A DNA stretch of 64,000 bases from Burkholderiaceae bacterium (GTDB lineage Bacteria; Pseudomonadota; Gammaproteobacteria; Burkholderiales; Burkholderiaceae_C), in contig JACKLM010000005.1 in assembly GCA_024235895.1 (NCBI GenBank), positions 124,001-188,000 of the forward strand. The letters run 5' to 3'. A program made the position numbers and the translations under genes. This document shows, piece by piece, positions 1 through 8,972 of this stretch (the stretch's first letter is position 1; each line of letters begins with the position of its first letter). The notes beneath the pieces are model-generated. The model was given only the letters and a program-made list of their open reading frames with translations, was not told the DNA's origin and searched no databases.

Positions 1-9
1 GAGTTGCAT
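1..9 (-). CDS. First codons of a downstream minus-strand gene (partial)
   Basis: An ATG with two following codons (Met-Gln-Leu) reads off the left edge, 23 bp after the stop of the binding-protein gene on the same strand. By position it would be the next gene of an ABC-transporter operon, usually the ATP-binding subunit. Only three codons are visible, so the product is an inference. Confidence 0.3.
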
Positions 10-32
10 GGCGTCGCGCGTCGTCGTGGGGC

Positions 33-899
33 TCAGAGCAGCCCGGCGGCGCGCGCCGCGCGCTCGATGCTCTCGTAATTGCCGGGGGCGGTCGGGATGT
101 AGCGCGTCGCGCGGTTGAGCTTCAGGATCTCGGCCTGTGCGGGGTCCGCGGGCGACAGCGCCAGCAGCGCGCTGCGGATGCGGTCGCGCAGTTCGGCCGG
201 CATGTCGGCATGCACCGACCAGTTGTAGTTGAAGAACGGCGACGTGGTGTAGAAGACGTCGACCTCGCGCGGGTCGACTCGCCCTTCCTGGACGAACTTG
301 CGCCAGACCGTGATGTCCAGCGCCGCCGCGTCGACCTTGCCGCTGACGACGGCGGCGATCGTCGCGTCGTGTGCGCCGGAGTAGGCGATGCGGCGGAAGT
401 CCTTCTCCGGCTCGAGGCCGGCGGCGAGCAGGAAGCTGCGCGGCATCAGGTGACCCGAGGTGCTGCTCGGCGACCCGAATCCGACCTGCTTGCCGCGCAG
501 GTCGCCCAGGCCGCGGATGCCCGAATCCTTGCGCGCGATGAAGACCGACTGGAAGCGCGCGTCCTCCTGGCGTTGCGCGATCGGGATGACCTTGCCGTCA
601 GCGCGCCGGCGCGCCTGGATGTAGGTGAAGCCGCCCAGCCACGCGAGGTCGACCTTGCGGGCGACCAGCGCCTCGACCGCGGCCGGGTAGTCGTTGACCG
701 GGGTGAACTCGACCTTCATCGCCAGCGCGCGCTCGAGGTAGGCGACCAGCGGCCCGAACTTGCGCGCCTGCTCGGTCGCGGCCTCTTCGGGGATGGTCGT
801 CACGCGCAGCACGGACTGCGCGTGCACGCCGGTGCCGGCGGCGAGCAGCGCGGCGCCGATCAGGGTGTGGAAGCGGCGACGGTTGAGGGTCGGGGGCAC
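33..899 (-). CDS. PhnD-family ABC transporter substrate-binding protein, putative selenate/selenium uptake
   Basis: Periplasmic binding protein of the phosphate/phosphite/phosphonate (PhnD-like) family, about 288 aa. I place the start at the GTG at 899, which gives a Tat/Sec-like signal (RRRFHTLIGAALLAAG, cleavage near GVHA-Q). A longer frame to 959 would bury this signal behind 20 residues. Family features include the LAWLGGFTYIQA and VGFGSPSSTSGHLMPRSFLL segments that form the oxyanion pocket. A clade of this family is encoded next to selD and is named putative selenate ABC transporter binding protein. Here it is divergent from egtD-senB-senC, which supports a selenium rather than a phosphonate substrate. 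The substrate itself is inferred from context. The downstream transporter genes lie beyond the left edge. Confidence 0.75.
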   Translation of the reverse strand: MPPTLNRRRFHTLIGAALLAAGTGVHAQSVLRVTTIPEEAATEQARKFGPLVAYLERALAMKVEFTPVNDYPAAVEALVARKVDLAWLGGFTYIQARRRADGKVIPIAQRQEDARFQSVFIARKDSGIRGLGDLRGKQVGFGSPSSTSGHLMPRSFLLAAGLEPEKDFRRIAYSGAHDATIAAVVSGKVDAAALDITVWRKFVQEGRVDPREVDVFYTTSPFFNYNWSVHADMPAELRDRIRSALLALSPADPAQAEILKLNRATRYIPTAPGNYESIERAARAAGLL

Positions 900-979
900 G
901 GGAGGCTGATTCCTAATGGGAGAGGGCGCGATTACAGCGCAGCCGGGCCCGGCTTGCACGAGGCTGCTAGAGTGTCCTC

Positions 980-1948
980 ATGACCGGCCCCGCCTCCGCC
1001 GCCCCTGCGTTCGTCGAGCTGGCACACGAAGACGATGACGCGTTGCGCGCCGAGCTGGTGCGCGGACTGACCGCGCCGGCGGCGCAGGTGGCGCCGAAGT
1101 TTCTCTACGGGCCGCTCGGATCGGCACTGTTCGACGCCATCACGCGCCTGGCCGAGTACTACCCGACGCGCACCGAGGCGGCGATCTTCGACGCCGAGCG
1201 CGACGCGATCGCGCGCGCCTGCGGGTGCGGCCGGCCGCTGGTCGACCTCGGCGCCGCCGACTGCGCGAAGGCGGCGGCGCTGTTCGACGCGCTGCAGCCG
1301 TCGCAGTACGTCGCGGTCGACATCTCGGTGGACTACGTGCGCGATGCGCTGCAGCGGCTGCAGTGCAGCCACCCGGCGCTGCCGATGCTCGGCGTCGGCA
1401 TGGACTTCAGCGCCGCGCTGGACCTCCCGCCGCAGGTCGGGCCCGGGCCGCGCACGCTGTTCTACCCCGGGTCGAGCATCGGCAACTTCACGCCCGACGA
1501 GGCGCTCGTCCTGCTGCGCCGCGTGCGCGCCGCCTGCGCCGGCGGCGCGCTGCTGATCGGCGTCGACCTCGTCAAGCCGCGCGAGGTGCTGGAGGCGGCC
1601 TACGACGATGCGCTGGGCGTCACCGCGGCCTTCGACCTCAACCTGCTGCGCAACGTCAATGCGCGGCTCGGGGCGGACTTCGACCCGCGGCAGTGGCGGC
1701 ATGTCGCCTTCTTCGACGCCCGGGCGTCGCGCATCGAGATGCACCTCGAGGCGCGCGAGCCGCTAACGGTTCGCTGGCCGGGCGGCGAGCGCCGCTTTGC
1801 CGGCGGCGAGCGCATCCATACCGAGAACTCGTACAAGTACCTCCGCGGCGACTTCGAGGCCATGCTGCGCGACGCCGGATTCGGCCGCACGCAGGGCTGG
1901 ACCGATGAGCGCGGCTGGTTCGCGATCTTCGTCGCCCAGGCCGGGTAG
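980..1948 (+). CDS. egtD: L-histidine N-alpha-methyltransferase (hercynine synthase)
   Basis: SAM-dependent enzyme that trimethylates the alpha-amino group of histidine to hercynine, the common precursor of ergothioneine and selenoneine. 322 aa, the usual length. Visible family motifs are YYPTRTE (about 60-66), the SAM loop LVDLGAAD (87-94), YVAVDIS (110-116), FYPGSSIGNF (161-170), AFDLNLLRN (217-225) and HTENSYKY near the C-terminus. It starts the plus-strand operon egtD-DUF167-senB-senC. Because senB follows and no egtB is in the window, its hercynine is probably destined for selenoneine, though a separate ergothioneine route elsewhere cannot be excluded. The ATG lies a few bases behind a TAGAGT box. 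Confidence 0.93.
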   Translation: MTGPASAAPAFVELAHEDDDALRAELVRGLTAPAAQVAPKFLYGPLGSALFDAITRLAEYYPTRTEAAIFDAERDAIARACGCGRPLVDLGAADCAKAAALFDALQPSQYVAVDISVDYVRDALQRLQCSHPALPMLGVGMDFSAALDLPPQVGPGPRTLFYPGSSIGNFTPDEALVLLRRVRAACAGGALLIGVDLVKPREVLEAAYDDALGVTAAFDLNLLRNVNARLGADFDPRQWRHVAFFDARASRIEMHLEAREPLTVRWPGGERRFAGGERIHTENSYKYLRGDFEAMLRDAGFGRTQGWTDERGWFAIFVAQAG

Positions 1949-2073
1949 GCGGGCGCCGGTTCGCGATGCGAGGGGCGGGGAAGGGCCGGGGCCGCGCCGC
2001 GCGTCGCGTCGGCGAGGATGTCGCGCCGGCTGCCGACCCCGGCGCTGACGGCGCACAAGGCGCACAAGGCGAA

Positions 2074-2391
2074 ATGGGCGGGCAAGGCGCCCAGGCGCCG
2101 CACTGGCGCTGGGACGGCGAGGACCTCGTCCTCGAGTTGCGCGCCAAGCCCGGCGCGCGCCGCGACGGCTTCGGCCGCGTGGCGGGCGGGCGGCTCGCGG
2201 TGCAGGTCGCCGCGGTGGCCGAGGACGGGCGTGCCAATGCGCGGCTGCTGGGATTCCTGGCGGCCGAGTTCGGCGTCGCGAAGTCGGCCGTCGAGCTGGT
2301 CCAGGGGGGCGCGAGCCCGCTCAAGCGTGTGCGCGTCCGCGCGCCGCACAGCCTGCCGCAAGCCGCGGGCGTGCCGCCGCGCCCGGGCTGA
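2074..2391 (+). CDS. DUF167 (YggU-family) protein
   Basis: Small protein of the DUF167/YggU family, function unknown. The core LELRAKPGARRDGF, LAVQVAAVAEDGRANARL and FGVAKSAVELVQGG matches the family alpha/beta fold of about 100 aa. I chose the ATG at 2074 (about 105 aa, preceded by AAGG). An earlier in-frame ATG at 1966 would add 36 low-complexity Gly/Ala residues that no family member needs. It sits between egtD and senB in the same direction. Whether it takes part in selenium metabolism is unknown, and it may simply be a passenger. Confidence 0.75.
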   Translation: MGGQGAQAPHWRWDGEDLVLELRAKPGARRDGFGRVAGGRLAVQVAAVAEDGRANARLLGFLAAEFGVAKSAVELVQGGASPLKRVRVRAPHSLPQAAGVPPRPG

Positions 2392-2454
2392 GGGTCCGCG
2401 GCGCGGCCGCGGCGAACCGCGCGACGCGCCGACTTCCGCATTAACCTCCGCGCC

Positions 2455-3426
2455 ATGAAGCCCACGGTCTGCCTGGTCACGCCCTACCTGGCCGATGCCG
2501 CGAACGGCAACTGGCGCACGGCGTCGCGCTGGGCGCGCATGCTCGCCGGCGATTATCGGGTGCGCGTGCTGCGCGACTGGCGCGCCGACGAGGGCGGGCG
2601 CGACGCGTTGCTGCTGGCGCTGCACGCGCGACGATCGGCGCCGTCGATCGCGGCCTTCGCCGCCGCGCACCCGGGGCGGCCGCTCGTGGTGGCGCTGACC
2701 GGCACCGACCTGTACCGCGATATCCACGTCGATGCCGACGCCCAGCGGTCGCTGGCGCTTGCGACGAGGCTGATCGTGCTGCACGAGCTGGCGCCGCTGG
2801 ACCTGCCGGCCGCCTACCGCGCCAAGTGCGTCGTCAGCTTCCAGTCCTGCGCCGCGCGCCGGCCGCTGGCCAAGACGACGCGCCACCTGCGCGCGCTGAT
2901 GGTCGGCCACCTGCGCGACGAGAAGGACCCGGCGACGCTGATGGCCGCTGCGCGGCGGCTGCGCGGGCGCGACGACATCCTGGTCGACCATGTCGGCGCC
3001 GCGCTCGACCCGGCGCTGGCCGACGCCGCGCGCGCGACGATGGCCGACTGCCCGCGCTACCGCTGGCTGGGCGCGCGGCCGCACCGCGAGGTGCTGGCGC
3101 GCATCCAGCGCGCGCACCTGCTCGTGCACGCCAGCCGGATGGAAGGCGGCGCGCACGTCGTGATCGAGGCGGTGCGCAGCGGCACGCCGGTGGTCGCCTC
3201 GCGCATCGCCGGCAACCTGGGGCTGCTGGGGGCGGACTACCCGGCGGTGTTCGAGGTCGGCGACGCCCGGGGGCTCGCGGCGCAGCTCCTGCAGGCGCGC
3301 GACGATCCGGCTATGCTGCCGGTCCTGCGCGTGCGCTGCGAGGCGCGTGCCCCCTTGTTCGACCCCGCACACGAGCGCGCCACGCTGCGCGCCGTCGTCC
3401 GCCAGGCCCTGGAGCCGACCCGATGA
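2455..3426 (+). CDS. senB: Selenosugar synthase SenB (GT-B glycosyltransferase)
   Basis: GT-B fold glycosyltransferase, 323 aa. SenB proteins use selenophosphate and a UDP-sugar to make a selenosugar (carbon-selenium bond formation), which SenA then couples to hercynine. Seen here: an N-terminal Rossmann-like part with the opening VCLVTPYLADAANGNWRTA, a LTGTDLYRD motif (about 82-90), VGHLRDEKDPATL (about 149-161), and the donor-binding region SRMEGGAHVVIEAVRSGTPV (about 226-245) with the usual Glu residues. Its stop overlaps the ATG of senC by four bases, so the two are translationally coupled. The assignment rests on sequence character plus the egtD/selD neighbourhood. Confidence 0.9.
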   Translation: MKPTVCLVTPYLADAANGNWRTASRWARMLAGDYRVRVLRDWRADEGGRDALLLALHARRSAPSIAAFAAAHPGRPLVVALTGTDLYRDIHVDADAQRSLALATRLIVLHELAPLDLPAAYRAKCVVSFQSCAARRPLAKTTRHLRALMVGHLRDEKDPATLMAAARRLRGRDDILVDHVGAALDPALADAARATMADCPRYRWLGARPHREVLARIQRAHLLVHASRMEGGAHVVIEAVRSGTPVVASRIAGNLGLLGADYPAVFEVGDARGLAAQLLQARDDPAMLPVLRVRCEARAPLFDPAHERATLRAVVRQALEPTR

Positions 3427-4475
3427 CCTCCCCCACCGAACCCCGCCTCACGTCGCTGTCGCACGGCGGCGGCTGCGGCTGCAAGATCGCCCCCGGCGTG
3501 CTGTCCGAGATCCTGCGCACGAGCAGCGCGATGCCGGTGCCGCCGCAGCTGCTGGTCGGCATCGAGACCGCGGACGACGCCGCGGTCTACCAGCTCAACG
3601 ACGAGCAGGCGCTGATCGCGACGACCGATTTCTTCATGCCGATCGTCGACGATCCGTTCGACTTCGGCCGCATCGCGGCGACGAATGCGATCAGCGACGT
3701 CTACGCGATGGGGGGCACGCCGATCATGGCGCTGGCGCTGGTGGGGATGCCGATCAGTGTCCTGTCCACGCAGACGATCGCACGCATCCTCGAAGGCGGC
3801 CACGCGGTGGCGCACGCGGCGGGGATCCCGATCGCCGGCGGCCACACGATCGACTCGGTGGAGGCGATCTACGGCCTGGTCGCGCTCGGCCTGGTGCACC
3901 CGCGCCGCGTCAAGCGCAACGCCGATGCGCGCGCCGGCGACCAGCTGGTGCTGGGCAAGCCGCTGGGGGTGGGCGTGCTCAGCGCGGCGCTGAAGAAGGG
4001 CGAGCTGTCGCCCGCCGGCTACGAGCAGATGATCGCGACGACGACGCGGCTGAACACACCCGGGCCGGCGCTGGCCGCGATCGACGGCGTGCACGCGCTG
4101 ACCGATGTGACGGGGTTCGGGCTCGCCGGGCACGCGCTCGAAATGGCGCGCGGGGCGAAGGCCGAGGTCGCGATCGAATGGTCGCGCGTGCCGCTGATCG
4201 GCGGCGTGCGTGACCTGGCGGCGCAGGGGCACGTGACCGGCGCGTCCGGGCGCAACTGGGCCGGCTACGGCGCCGACGTCGACCTGCCCGAGGGCTTCGC
4301 GGCCGAGGACCGCGCGCTGCTGACCGACCCGCAGACCAGCGGCGGGCTGCTCGTCGCCTGCGCACCCGAGGTCGTCGGCGAGGTGATCGAGGTCTTCCGC
4401 CGCGACGGCTTCGCCGATGCCGCCGAGATCGGCGAGATCGGCCGCGCGGGCGAGGCCAGGCTGCGCGTGCGCTGA
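3423..4475 (+). CDS. selD: Selenide, water dikinase (selenophosphate synthetase), SenC/SelD
   Basis: Makes selenophosphate from selenide and ATP. 350 aa. The N-terminal glycine-rich loop HGGGCGCK (14-21) carries the catalytic Cys18 and Lys21, encoded by ordinary codons. ATP/Mg motifs follow: TTDFFMPIVDDPFDFG, IAATNAISDVYAMGGTP and AGGHTIDS, and later TDVTGFGLAGHALEMA and LLTDPQTSGGLL. The ATG at 3423 overlaps the senB stop (ATGA). In selenoneine clusters this paralogue is called senC. It is the only selenophosphate synthetase in the window, so it may also supply the selenocysteine machinery (selB, selC, fdhA) 43 kb away. That sharing is an inference. Confidence 0.93.
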   Translation: MTSPTEPRLTSLSHGGGCGCKIAPGVLSEILRTSSAMPVPPQLLVGIETADDAAVYQLNDEQALIATTDFFMPIVDDPFDFGRIAATNAISDVYAMGGTPIMALALVGMPISVLSTQTIARILEGGHAVAHAAGIPIAGGHTIDSVEAIYGLVALGLVHPRRVKRNADARAGDQLVLGKPLGVGVLSAALKKGELSPAGYEQMIATTTRLNTPGPALAAIDGVHALTDVTGFGLAGHALEMARGAKAEVAIEWSRVPLIGGVRDLAAQGHVTGASGRNWAGYGADVDLPEGFAAEDRALLTDPQTSGGLLVACAPEVVGEVIEVFRRDGFADAAEIGEIGRAGEARLRVR

Positions 4476-4515
4476 GCACGAGGGCCGTGACTTCCGCCGC
4501 CGCCAGCGTGCCATC

Positions 4516-5601
4516 GTGACGACCCCGTGGCCAGGCCTGCGCCGGACGGCGTGGTTCGCGCTGCTCGCGACGATGTCCGTCGCGGTCGCACAGGACGAGA
4601 CAGCGGCGGGGCGTGACGCCGCGGCGGCAGCGTCGGCCGACGCGGTCCAGGCGCGGACGCAGCGCTGGGCCGACGCCGCGCTGCGCCCGCAGCGCGAGGC
4701 CAGCGCCGCGGTGCGGGCGCGCAACGAGTCGCGTATCGCCGCCGAGGTCGGGGGGCGGCTGCTGCGTTGGACGCGCGAAGCCGGTGAACCGGTCGCGCGC
4801 GGCGAGCTGCTGGCCGAGATCGACGCCGCCGACCACCGCCTCGCGCGCGACCGCGCGCGCGCCTCGGTCGAGGCGATGCAGGCGCGGCTCGCGCTGGCCG
4901 AGCGCCAGCTCGCGCGCGCGGCCGAGCTGCGCGGGCAGGATTTCGTCTCGCCCGAGGTCGTCAACCAGCGCGAGACGGAGTCGATGCTGGCGCGCGCCGA
5001 GCTCGACGCCGCGCGCCAGCAGCTGGCGGCGGCCGAGCTGGCGCTGGCGCGCACGCGCGTGACCGCGCCGTTCGACGCCGTCGTGCGCCAGCGCATGGCG
5101 CAGGCGGGCGAGCTGGTCGCACCCGGGACGGCGCTGTACCTGCTGGCCGAGCGCGGCGCGTCCGAGGTCGTGGCCGCGGTCGCACCCGACGATGCCGACG
5201 GCCTGCGCGCCGCGGGCTCCTGGGGCTTCGAGACCGCCGACGGGCGGACGCTGCCGCTGCGGCTGCTGCGCGTGACGCCGCTCGTCGACCCCGGCACGCG
5301 CACGGTGCAGGCGCGGCTGGCGTTCACCGGCGAGACGGCGCCGCCCGGCGCCGAGGGCCGGCTGCGCTGGCTGGACCCGCGCCCGCACGCGCCGGCGGCG
5401 GCGATGGTGCGGCGCGACGGGCGGCTCGGCGTCTTCGTCGTCGAGTCCGGGCGCGCGCGCTTCGTCGCGCTGCCGGCGGCGCAGGAGGGGCGCAGCGCGC
5501 CGCTGGCGCTGCCTGAGGACGCGCGACTCGTCGTGCAGGGGCAGGCCGCGCTCGTCGACGGCCAGCCGGTCGCGGTCGCTGCCGCCTCCCCGGCACGCTG
5601 A
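4516..5601 (+). CDS. RND efflux periplasmic adaptor subunit (HlyD/MFP family)
   Basis: Membrane-fusion protein that bridges an inner-membrane RND pump to an outer-membrane channel. The GTG at 4516 gives a clear N-terminal signal (GLRRTAWFALLATMSVAVA, then QDE) and about 361 aa. Visible elements are the biotinyl-lipoyl-like half ESRIAAEVGGRLLRW and AGEPVARGELLAEID, a coiled-coil hairpin rich in Ala/Arg/Glu (about 100-175), and the second lipoyl half with RVTAPFDAVV and the MAQAGELVAPGTALYLL segment. It directly precedes the RND pump gene (28 bp gap). No outer-membrane factor is encoded beside the pair. Substrate unknown. Confidence 0.85.
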   Translation: MTTPWPGLRRTAWFALLATMSVAVAQDETAAGRDAAAAASADAVQARTQRWADAALRPQREASAAVRARNESRIAAEVGGRLLRWTREAGEPVARGELLAEIDAADHRLARDRARASVEAMQARLALAERQLARAAELRGQDFVSPEVVNQRETESMLARAELDAARQQLAAAELALARTRVTAPFDAVVRQRMAQAGELVAPGTALYLLAERGASEVVAAVAPDDADGLRAAGSWGFETADGRTLPLRLLRVTPLVDPGTRTVQARLAFTGETAPPGAEGRLRWLDPRPHAPAAAMVRRDGRLGVFVVESGRARFVALPAAQEGRSAPLALPEDARLVVQGQAALVDGQPVAVAAASPAR

Positions 5602-5629
5602 CGATGCCCGACGCGACGCGGAGCGGATC

Positions 5630-8600
5630 TTGCGCCTGCTTCGCGCGCTGATCGAGAACCACCCGCTGGCGAATATCGCGTTCGCCGTCGTCCTGCTGCT
5701 GGGGGCGGTGGCGTACGCGACGATGCCGCGCGAGCAGGACCCGGAAATCAACTTCAACTGGGTCAGCATCGTCACGGCGCTGCCCGGCGCCTCGGCCGAG
5801 GAGGTCGAGCGTCTCATGACCAACCCGCTCGAGGACGCGATCGACGGCGTGGCCGACCTGCGATTCGTCGTCAGCACCAGCCGCGACAACGTGTCGAGCA
5901 TCCTGGTGCGCTTCCGCGAGATCCCGGACAAGGTCTTCGACAAGCGCATGAACGACCTGCGGCGCGAGGTCCTCAACCAGGCCAGCGCCGAGCTGCCCAG
6001 CGAGGCCGGCGACCCGCGGGTGCTGGAGATCACGACCAGCAACGGCTTCCCGACCGCGACCCTGACGCTGACCGGCCGCGCCGACGACGAGGTGCTGCGC
6101 CTGGCCGGCCGCAGGCTGCGCGACGATCTGGGGCGTATCGCCGGCGTCGACCAGGTCTACGCCTCCGGGCTGCGCGACCCGGAGCTGCTCGTGACCCCGG
6201 ATGCGGCGGCGCTGGCGGCGCGCGGTCTGACGCCGGCCGACGTCGCCGACGCGCTGCGAGCCTTCTACCGCGACACCGCCGCCGGCACGTTGCGCACACG
6301 CGACGGCGCGTGGTCGGTCGGCGTGGCCGGCGTCACGCTGGACCCGCAGGCGCTGGCCGGCATTCCGGTGGCCGGCCGCAGCGGTGCGGCGGCGGTGCGG
6401 CTGGATGCGGTGGCGCGCATCGAGCGCGCGCGCGCCACCGCGGCGCAGCTCGCGAGCACCGGCGGGCAGGCGGCGATCGTGCTGTCGCTGACCAAGAAGA
6501 GCGGCATCAATACGCTGGAGCTGGTGCAGCGATTGCGCGACGCGATCGACGAGCGTGCGCCGGTGCTGGCCGCCGACGGGATGGCGCTGAGGCTGTCGGA
6601 CGACCAGACCGTGCCGACGCGCGAGGCGATCGGCACCATGCAGCGCAATGCCGTCGTCGGGCTGGCGCTGGTGGTCGCGATCTGCTGGCTGTTCCTCGGC
6701 ACGCGCATCAGCCTGCTGATCGGGCTGGGGATCCCGTTCTCGCTCGCGGCCACCTTCGCGCTGCTGGGCACGCTGGGCTACACGGTCAACATCTCGGTGC
6801 TGCTGGGGGTGGTGATCGCGCTCGGGATGCTGGTCGACCAGGCGGTGGTCGTGGTCGAGGCGATCTACTACCGGCTCGCGCGCGGCGCGAAGACGATGGA
6901 AGCGGCGCTGGCCGCCATCGCCGAGGTCGGCACGCCGGTCCTGGCCGCGGTGGCGACGACGCTGGCAGCCTTCCTGCCGCTGATGCTGCTGCCGGGGATC
7001 GTCGGCAAGTTCATGTTCGTGATCCCCTTCGTCGTCACGCTGGCCTTGCTGGCGAGCCTGGCCGAGGCCTTCTGGATGCTGCCGGTGCAGATGCACGCGC
7101 TGCGCATCGACCTGGCCACGAGGCCGTCGCGCGTGCAGCGGCTGCGCGAGCGCGCGACGCGCCGGCTGCGCCTGGCCTACGGCTGGGCGCTGGCCGAGGT
7201 GCTGCGTCGGCCGCGCACCGCGGCGCTGGTGGCGGTGGCGATCCTGGCCGGCGCCGGCGCGTTGTTCGCGGCCGGCGCGGTGCGGGTGCAGTTCTTCGCC
7301 TTCGACCCGATCCGGCTGTTCTACGTCAACGTCGACATGCCGTCGACGGCGACCATCGAGCAGACGCTGGCCGCAGTCGAGACGGTCGAGCGCGCGGTGC
7401 GCGAGCGGCTGCAAGACGGCGAGGCGCGCGCGGTGACGTCCACCGCAGGGTTGAAATTCACCGAGACCGAGCCGCTGTACGGTGACGCCTACGGGCAGGT
7501 GACGGTGTCGCTGGTGCCGCGCGGTCGCGGGATGCGCGAGGTCGGCGAGGTGGTCGAGGCGATGCGCGCCGAGATCGAGTCGCTGCCGGGGCCGGGGCGC
7601 AAGAGCTTCACGATGCTGGCGGGCGGCCCGCCGGCGGGCAAGGCGGTCAGCGTCAAGGTGCGCGGCGACGACTGGGACGCGCTGCGTCGCGCCGCCGACC
7701 GCGTGCTGGCGATCGTCGCCGCGGTGCCGGGCGCGCGCGATGTCACCGACGACGAGGTGCCCGGGCGCAACCGGCTGCGGCTGACGATGGACCACGAGGC
7801 GCTGGCCCGCGCCGGCCTCGACGCCGCCAGCGTCGCGCGCGTGCTGCGCATCGCGGTCGACGGCGAGGTGGTGGCCTTCACGCGCGAGGGCGGCGACCGC
7901 GTCGAACTGCGCGTGCGCGCGCCGCAGCGCTCCGTCGACGACCCGGCGGCGCTGCTGGCCACGCCGCTGGCGCTGCCCGGGGGCGGCGTGACGCAGCTCG
8001 GCGCGCTGGTGCGGGCCGAGGTGGTGCCCGGGCGCGCCGTCGTGCGCCACCACAACCTGCGGCGCACGATCACGGTCGAGGCGGACCTGGACAAGGCCGT
8101 CACCGATACGCGCGAGGCGAACGCGCGCATCCAGGCCGCGTGGGCGGCCGAGCGCGCGCAGCACCCCGGCGTGGACCTGGACTTCTCGGGCGAGCTGGAG
8201 GACATCGACGAGAGCCTGGACGCGATGGGGCGGCTGTTCGTGCTCGGCGTCGGGCTGATCTACCTGATTCTGGCGGCACAGTTCCGCAGCTACTGGCAGC
8301 CGCTGATGATCCTGGTGACGGTGCCGCTGGCATTCGCCGGCGTGGCCTTCGGGTTGGCGATCACGCGCGTGCCGCTGTCGCTGTACACGCTGTACGGGGT
8401 GATCGCGCTGACCGGGATCGCGGTCAACTCCGCGATCGTGCTGATCGCGGCGGCCAACGAGCGGCTGCGCGCCGGCATGGGCTGCGCGCACGCGATCGTC
8501 TGGGCCGCCCGCCGGCGCGTGGTGCCGATCCTGATCACGACCGCGACGACGATCGGCGGCCTGTTCTCGCTGGCCTTCGGGATCGGCGGCAACAGCCTGC

Positions 8601-8710
8601 TTTGGGGGCCGGTGGCCGCGAGCATCGTCTGGGGGCTGGGGTTCTCGACGCTGCTGACGCTGTTCGTGGTGCCGCTGCTGTACCTGATGTTCATGCGGCG
8701 GGGGCGTTGA
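5630..8710 (+). CDS. RND superfamily efflux transporter (AcrB/CusA-like)
   Basis: Proton-driven inner-membrane pump, 1026 aa, full length for hydrophobe/amphiphile RND exporters. The start is a TTG (5630), giving MRLLRALIENHPLANIAFAV as the first membrane segment. Two repeats are seen, each with a large periplasmic loop. TM4-like helices carry LGMLVDQAVVVVEAIYY, with the central Asp of the proton relay, and the C-terminal half ends in LLTLFVVPLLYLMFMRRGR. The C-terminal TM helices contain YGVIALTGIAVNSAIVL. It forms a two-gene operon with the adaptor upstream. It resembles the broad unspecific-export branch more than the heavy-metal branch, but I cannot name a substrate. Confidence 0.88.
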   Translation: MRLLRALIENHPLANIAFAVVLLLGAVAYATMPREQDPEINFNWVSIVTALPGASAEEVERLMTNPLEDAIDGVADLRFVVSTSRDNVSSILVRFREIPDKVFDKRMNDLRREVLNQASAELPSEAGDPRVLEITTSNGFPTATLTLTGRADDEVLRLAGRRLRDDLGRIAGVDQVYASGLRDPELLVTPDAAALAARGLTPADVADALRAFYRDTAAGTLRTRDGAWSVGVAGVTLDPQALAGIPVAGRSGAAAVRLDAVARIERARATAAQLASTGGQAAIVLSLTKKSGINTLELVQRLRDAIDERAPVLAADGMALRLSDDQTVPTREAIGTMQRNAVVGLALVVAICWLFLGTRISLLIGLGIPFSLAATFALLGTLGYTVNISVLLGVVIALGMLVDQAVVVVEAIYYRLARGAKTMEAALAAIAEVGTPVLAAVATTLAAFLPLMLLPGIVGKFMFVIPFVVTLALLASLAEAFWMLPVQMHALRIDLATRPSRVQRLRERATRRLRLAYGWALAEVLRRPRTAALVAVAILAGAGALFAAGAVRVQFFAFDPIRLFYVNVDMPSTATIEQTLAAVETVERAVRERLQDGEARAVTSTAGLKFTETEPLYGDAYGQVTVSLVPRGRGMREVGEVVEAMRAEIESLPGPGRKSFTMLAGGPPAGKAVSVKVRGDDWDALRRAADRVLAIVAAVPGARDVTDDEVPGRNRLRLTMDHEALARAGLDAASVARVLRIAVDGEVVAFTREGGDRVELRVRAPQRSVDDPAALLATPLALPGGGVTQLGALVRAEVVPGRAVVRHHNLRRTITVEADLDKAVTDTREANARIQAAWAAERAQHPGVDLDFSGELEDIDESLDAMGRLFVLGVGLIYLILAAQFRSYWQPLMILVTVPLAFAGVAFGLAITRVPLSLYTLYGVIALTGIAVNSAIVLIAAANERLRAGMGCAHAIVWAARRRVVPILITTATTIGGLFSLAFGIGGNSLLWGPVAASIVWGLGFSTLLTLFVVPLLYLMFMRRGR

Positions 8711-8859
8711 GCGGCGGCTAGTCGGCGCGTTGGGCGTGGCGGTCGCGCCGCGACGAGACATGGTGCTTCGACAGTCCGCGAATTGGACGGCAGCGGTGGC
8801 ACTCGAGGGCGCCACTGTCAGTCGAAGGGGTCTTCTTGCTTGTCGCGCCGGTCTGCGCG

Positions 8860-8961
8860 TGCCGAGGGCGGCGGGTACCCTTGCCCTCCATGTCCTCCGC
8901 CGTCGGCTGCGCCGCCGGCTCCCCCTTTACTTCCGGTCAAGGGTACCCGCCGCCCTCGGCA
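8860..8961. repeat. Perfect 24-bp inverted repeat in the 335-bp gap after the RND gene
   Basis: The arms at 8860-8883 and 8938-8961 are exact reverse complements (24 bp), separated by 54 nt of GC-rich sequence. Each arm contains GGGTACCC. The gap 8711-9045 holds no gene I can support: short open frames crossing it in both directions are products of this symmetry. It separates the convergent ends of the RND gene (plus) and the GntR gene (minus), so it may act as a bidirectional terminator. It could equally be a copy of a dispersed palindromic element. Confidence 0.6.
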
Positions 8962-8972
8962 GGCAACCGCAG

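Noticed and set aside
968..973. TAGAGT as a -10 box for egtD
   Set aside because: No acceptable -35 at 16-18 bp and only seven bases from the ATG; not strong enough to list as a promoter.
1966..2073. Longer DUF167 start
   Set aside because: Adds 36 low-complexity residues not seen in the family; the ATG at 2074 has a better ribosome site.
5324..8815. 1163-codon open frame on the minus strand opposite the RND pump
   Set aside because: Composition is His/Gln/Arg-rich without domains, the usual antisense shadow of a GC-rich gene.
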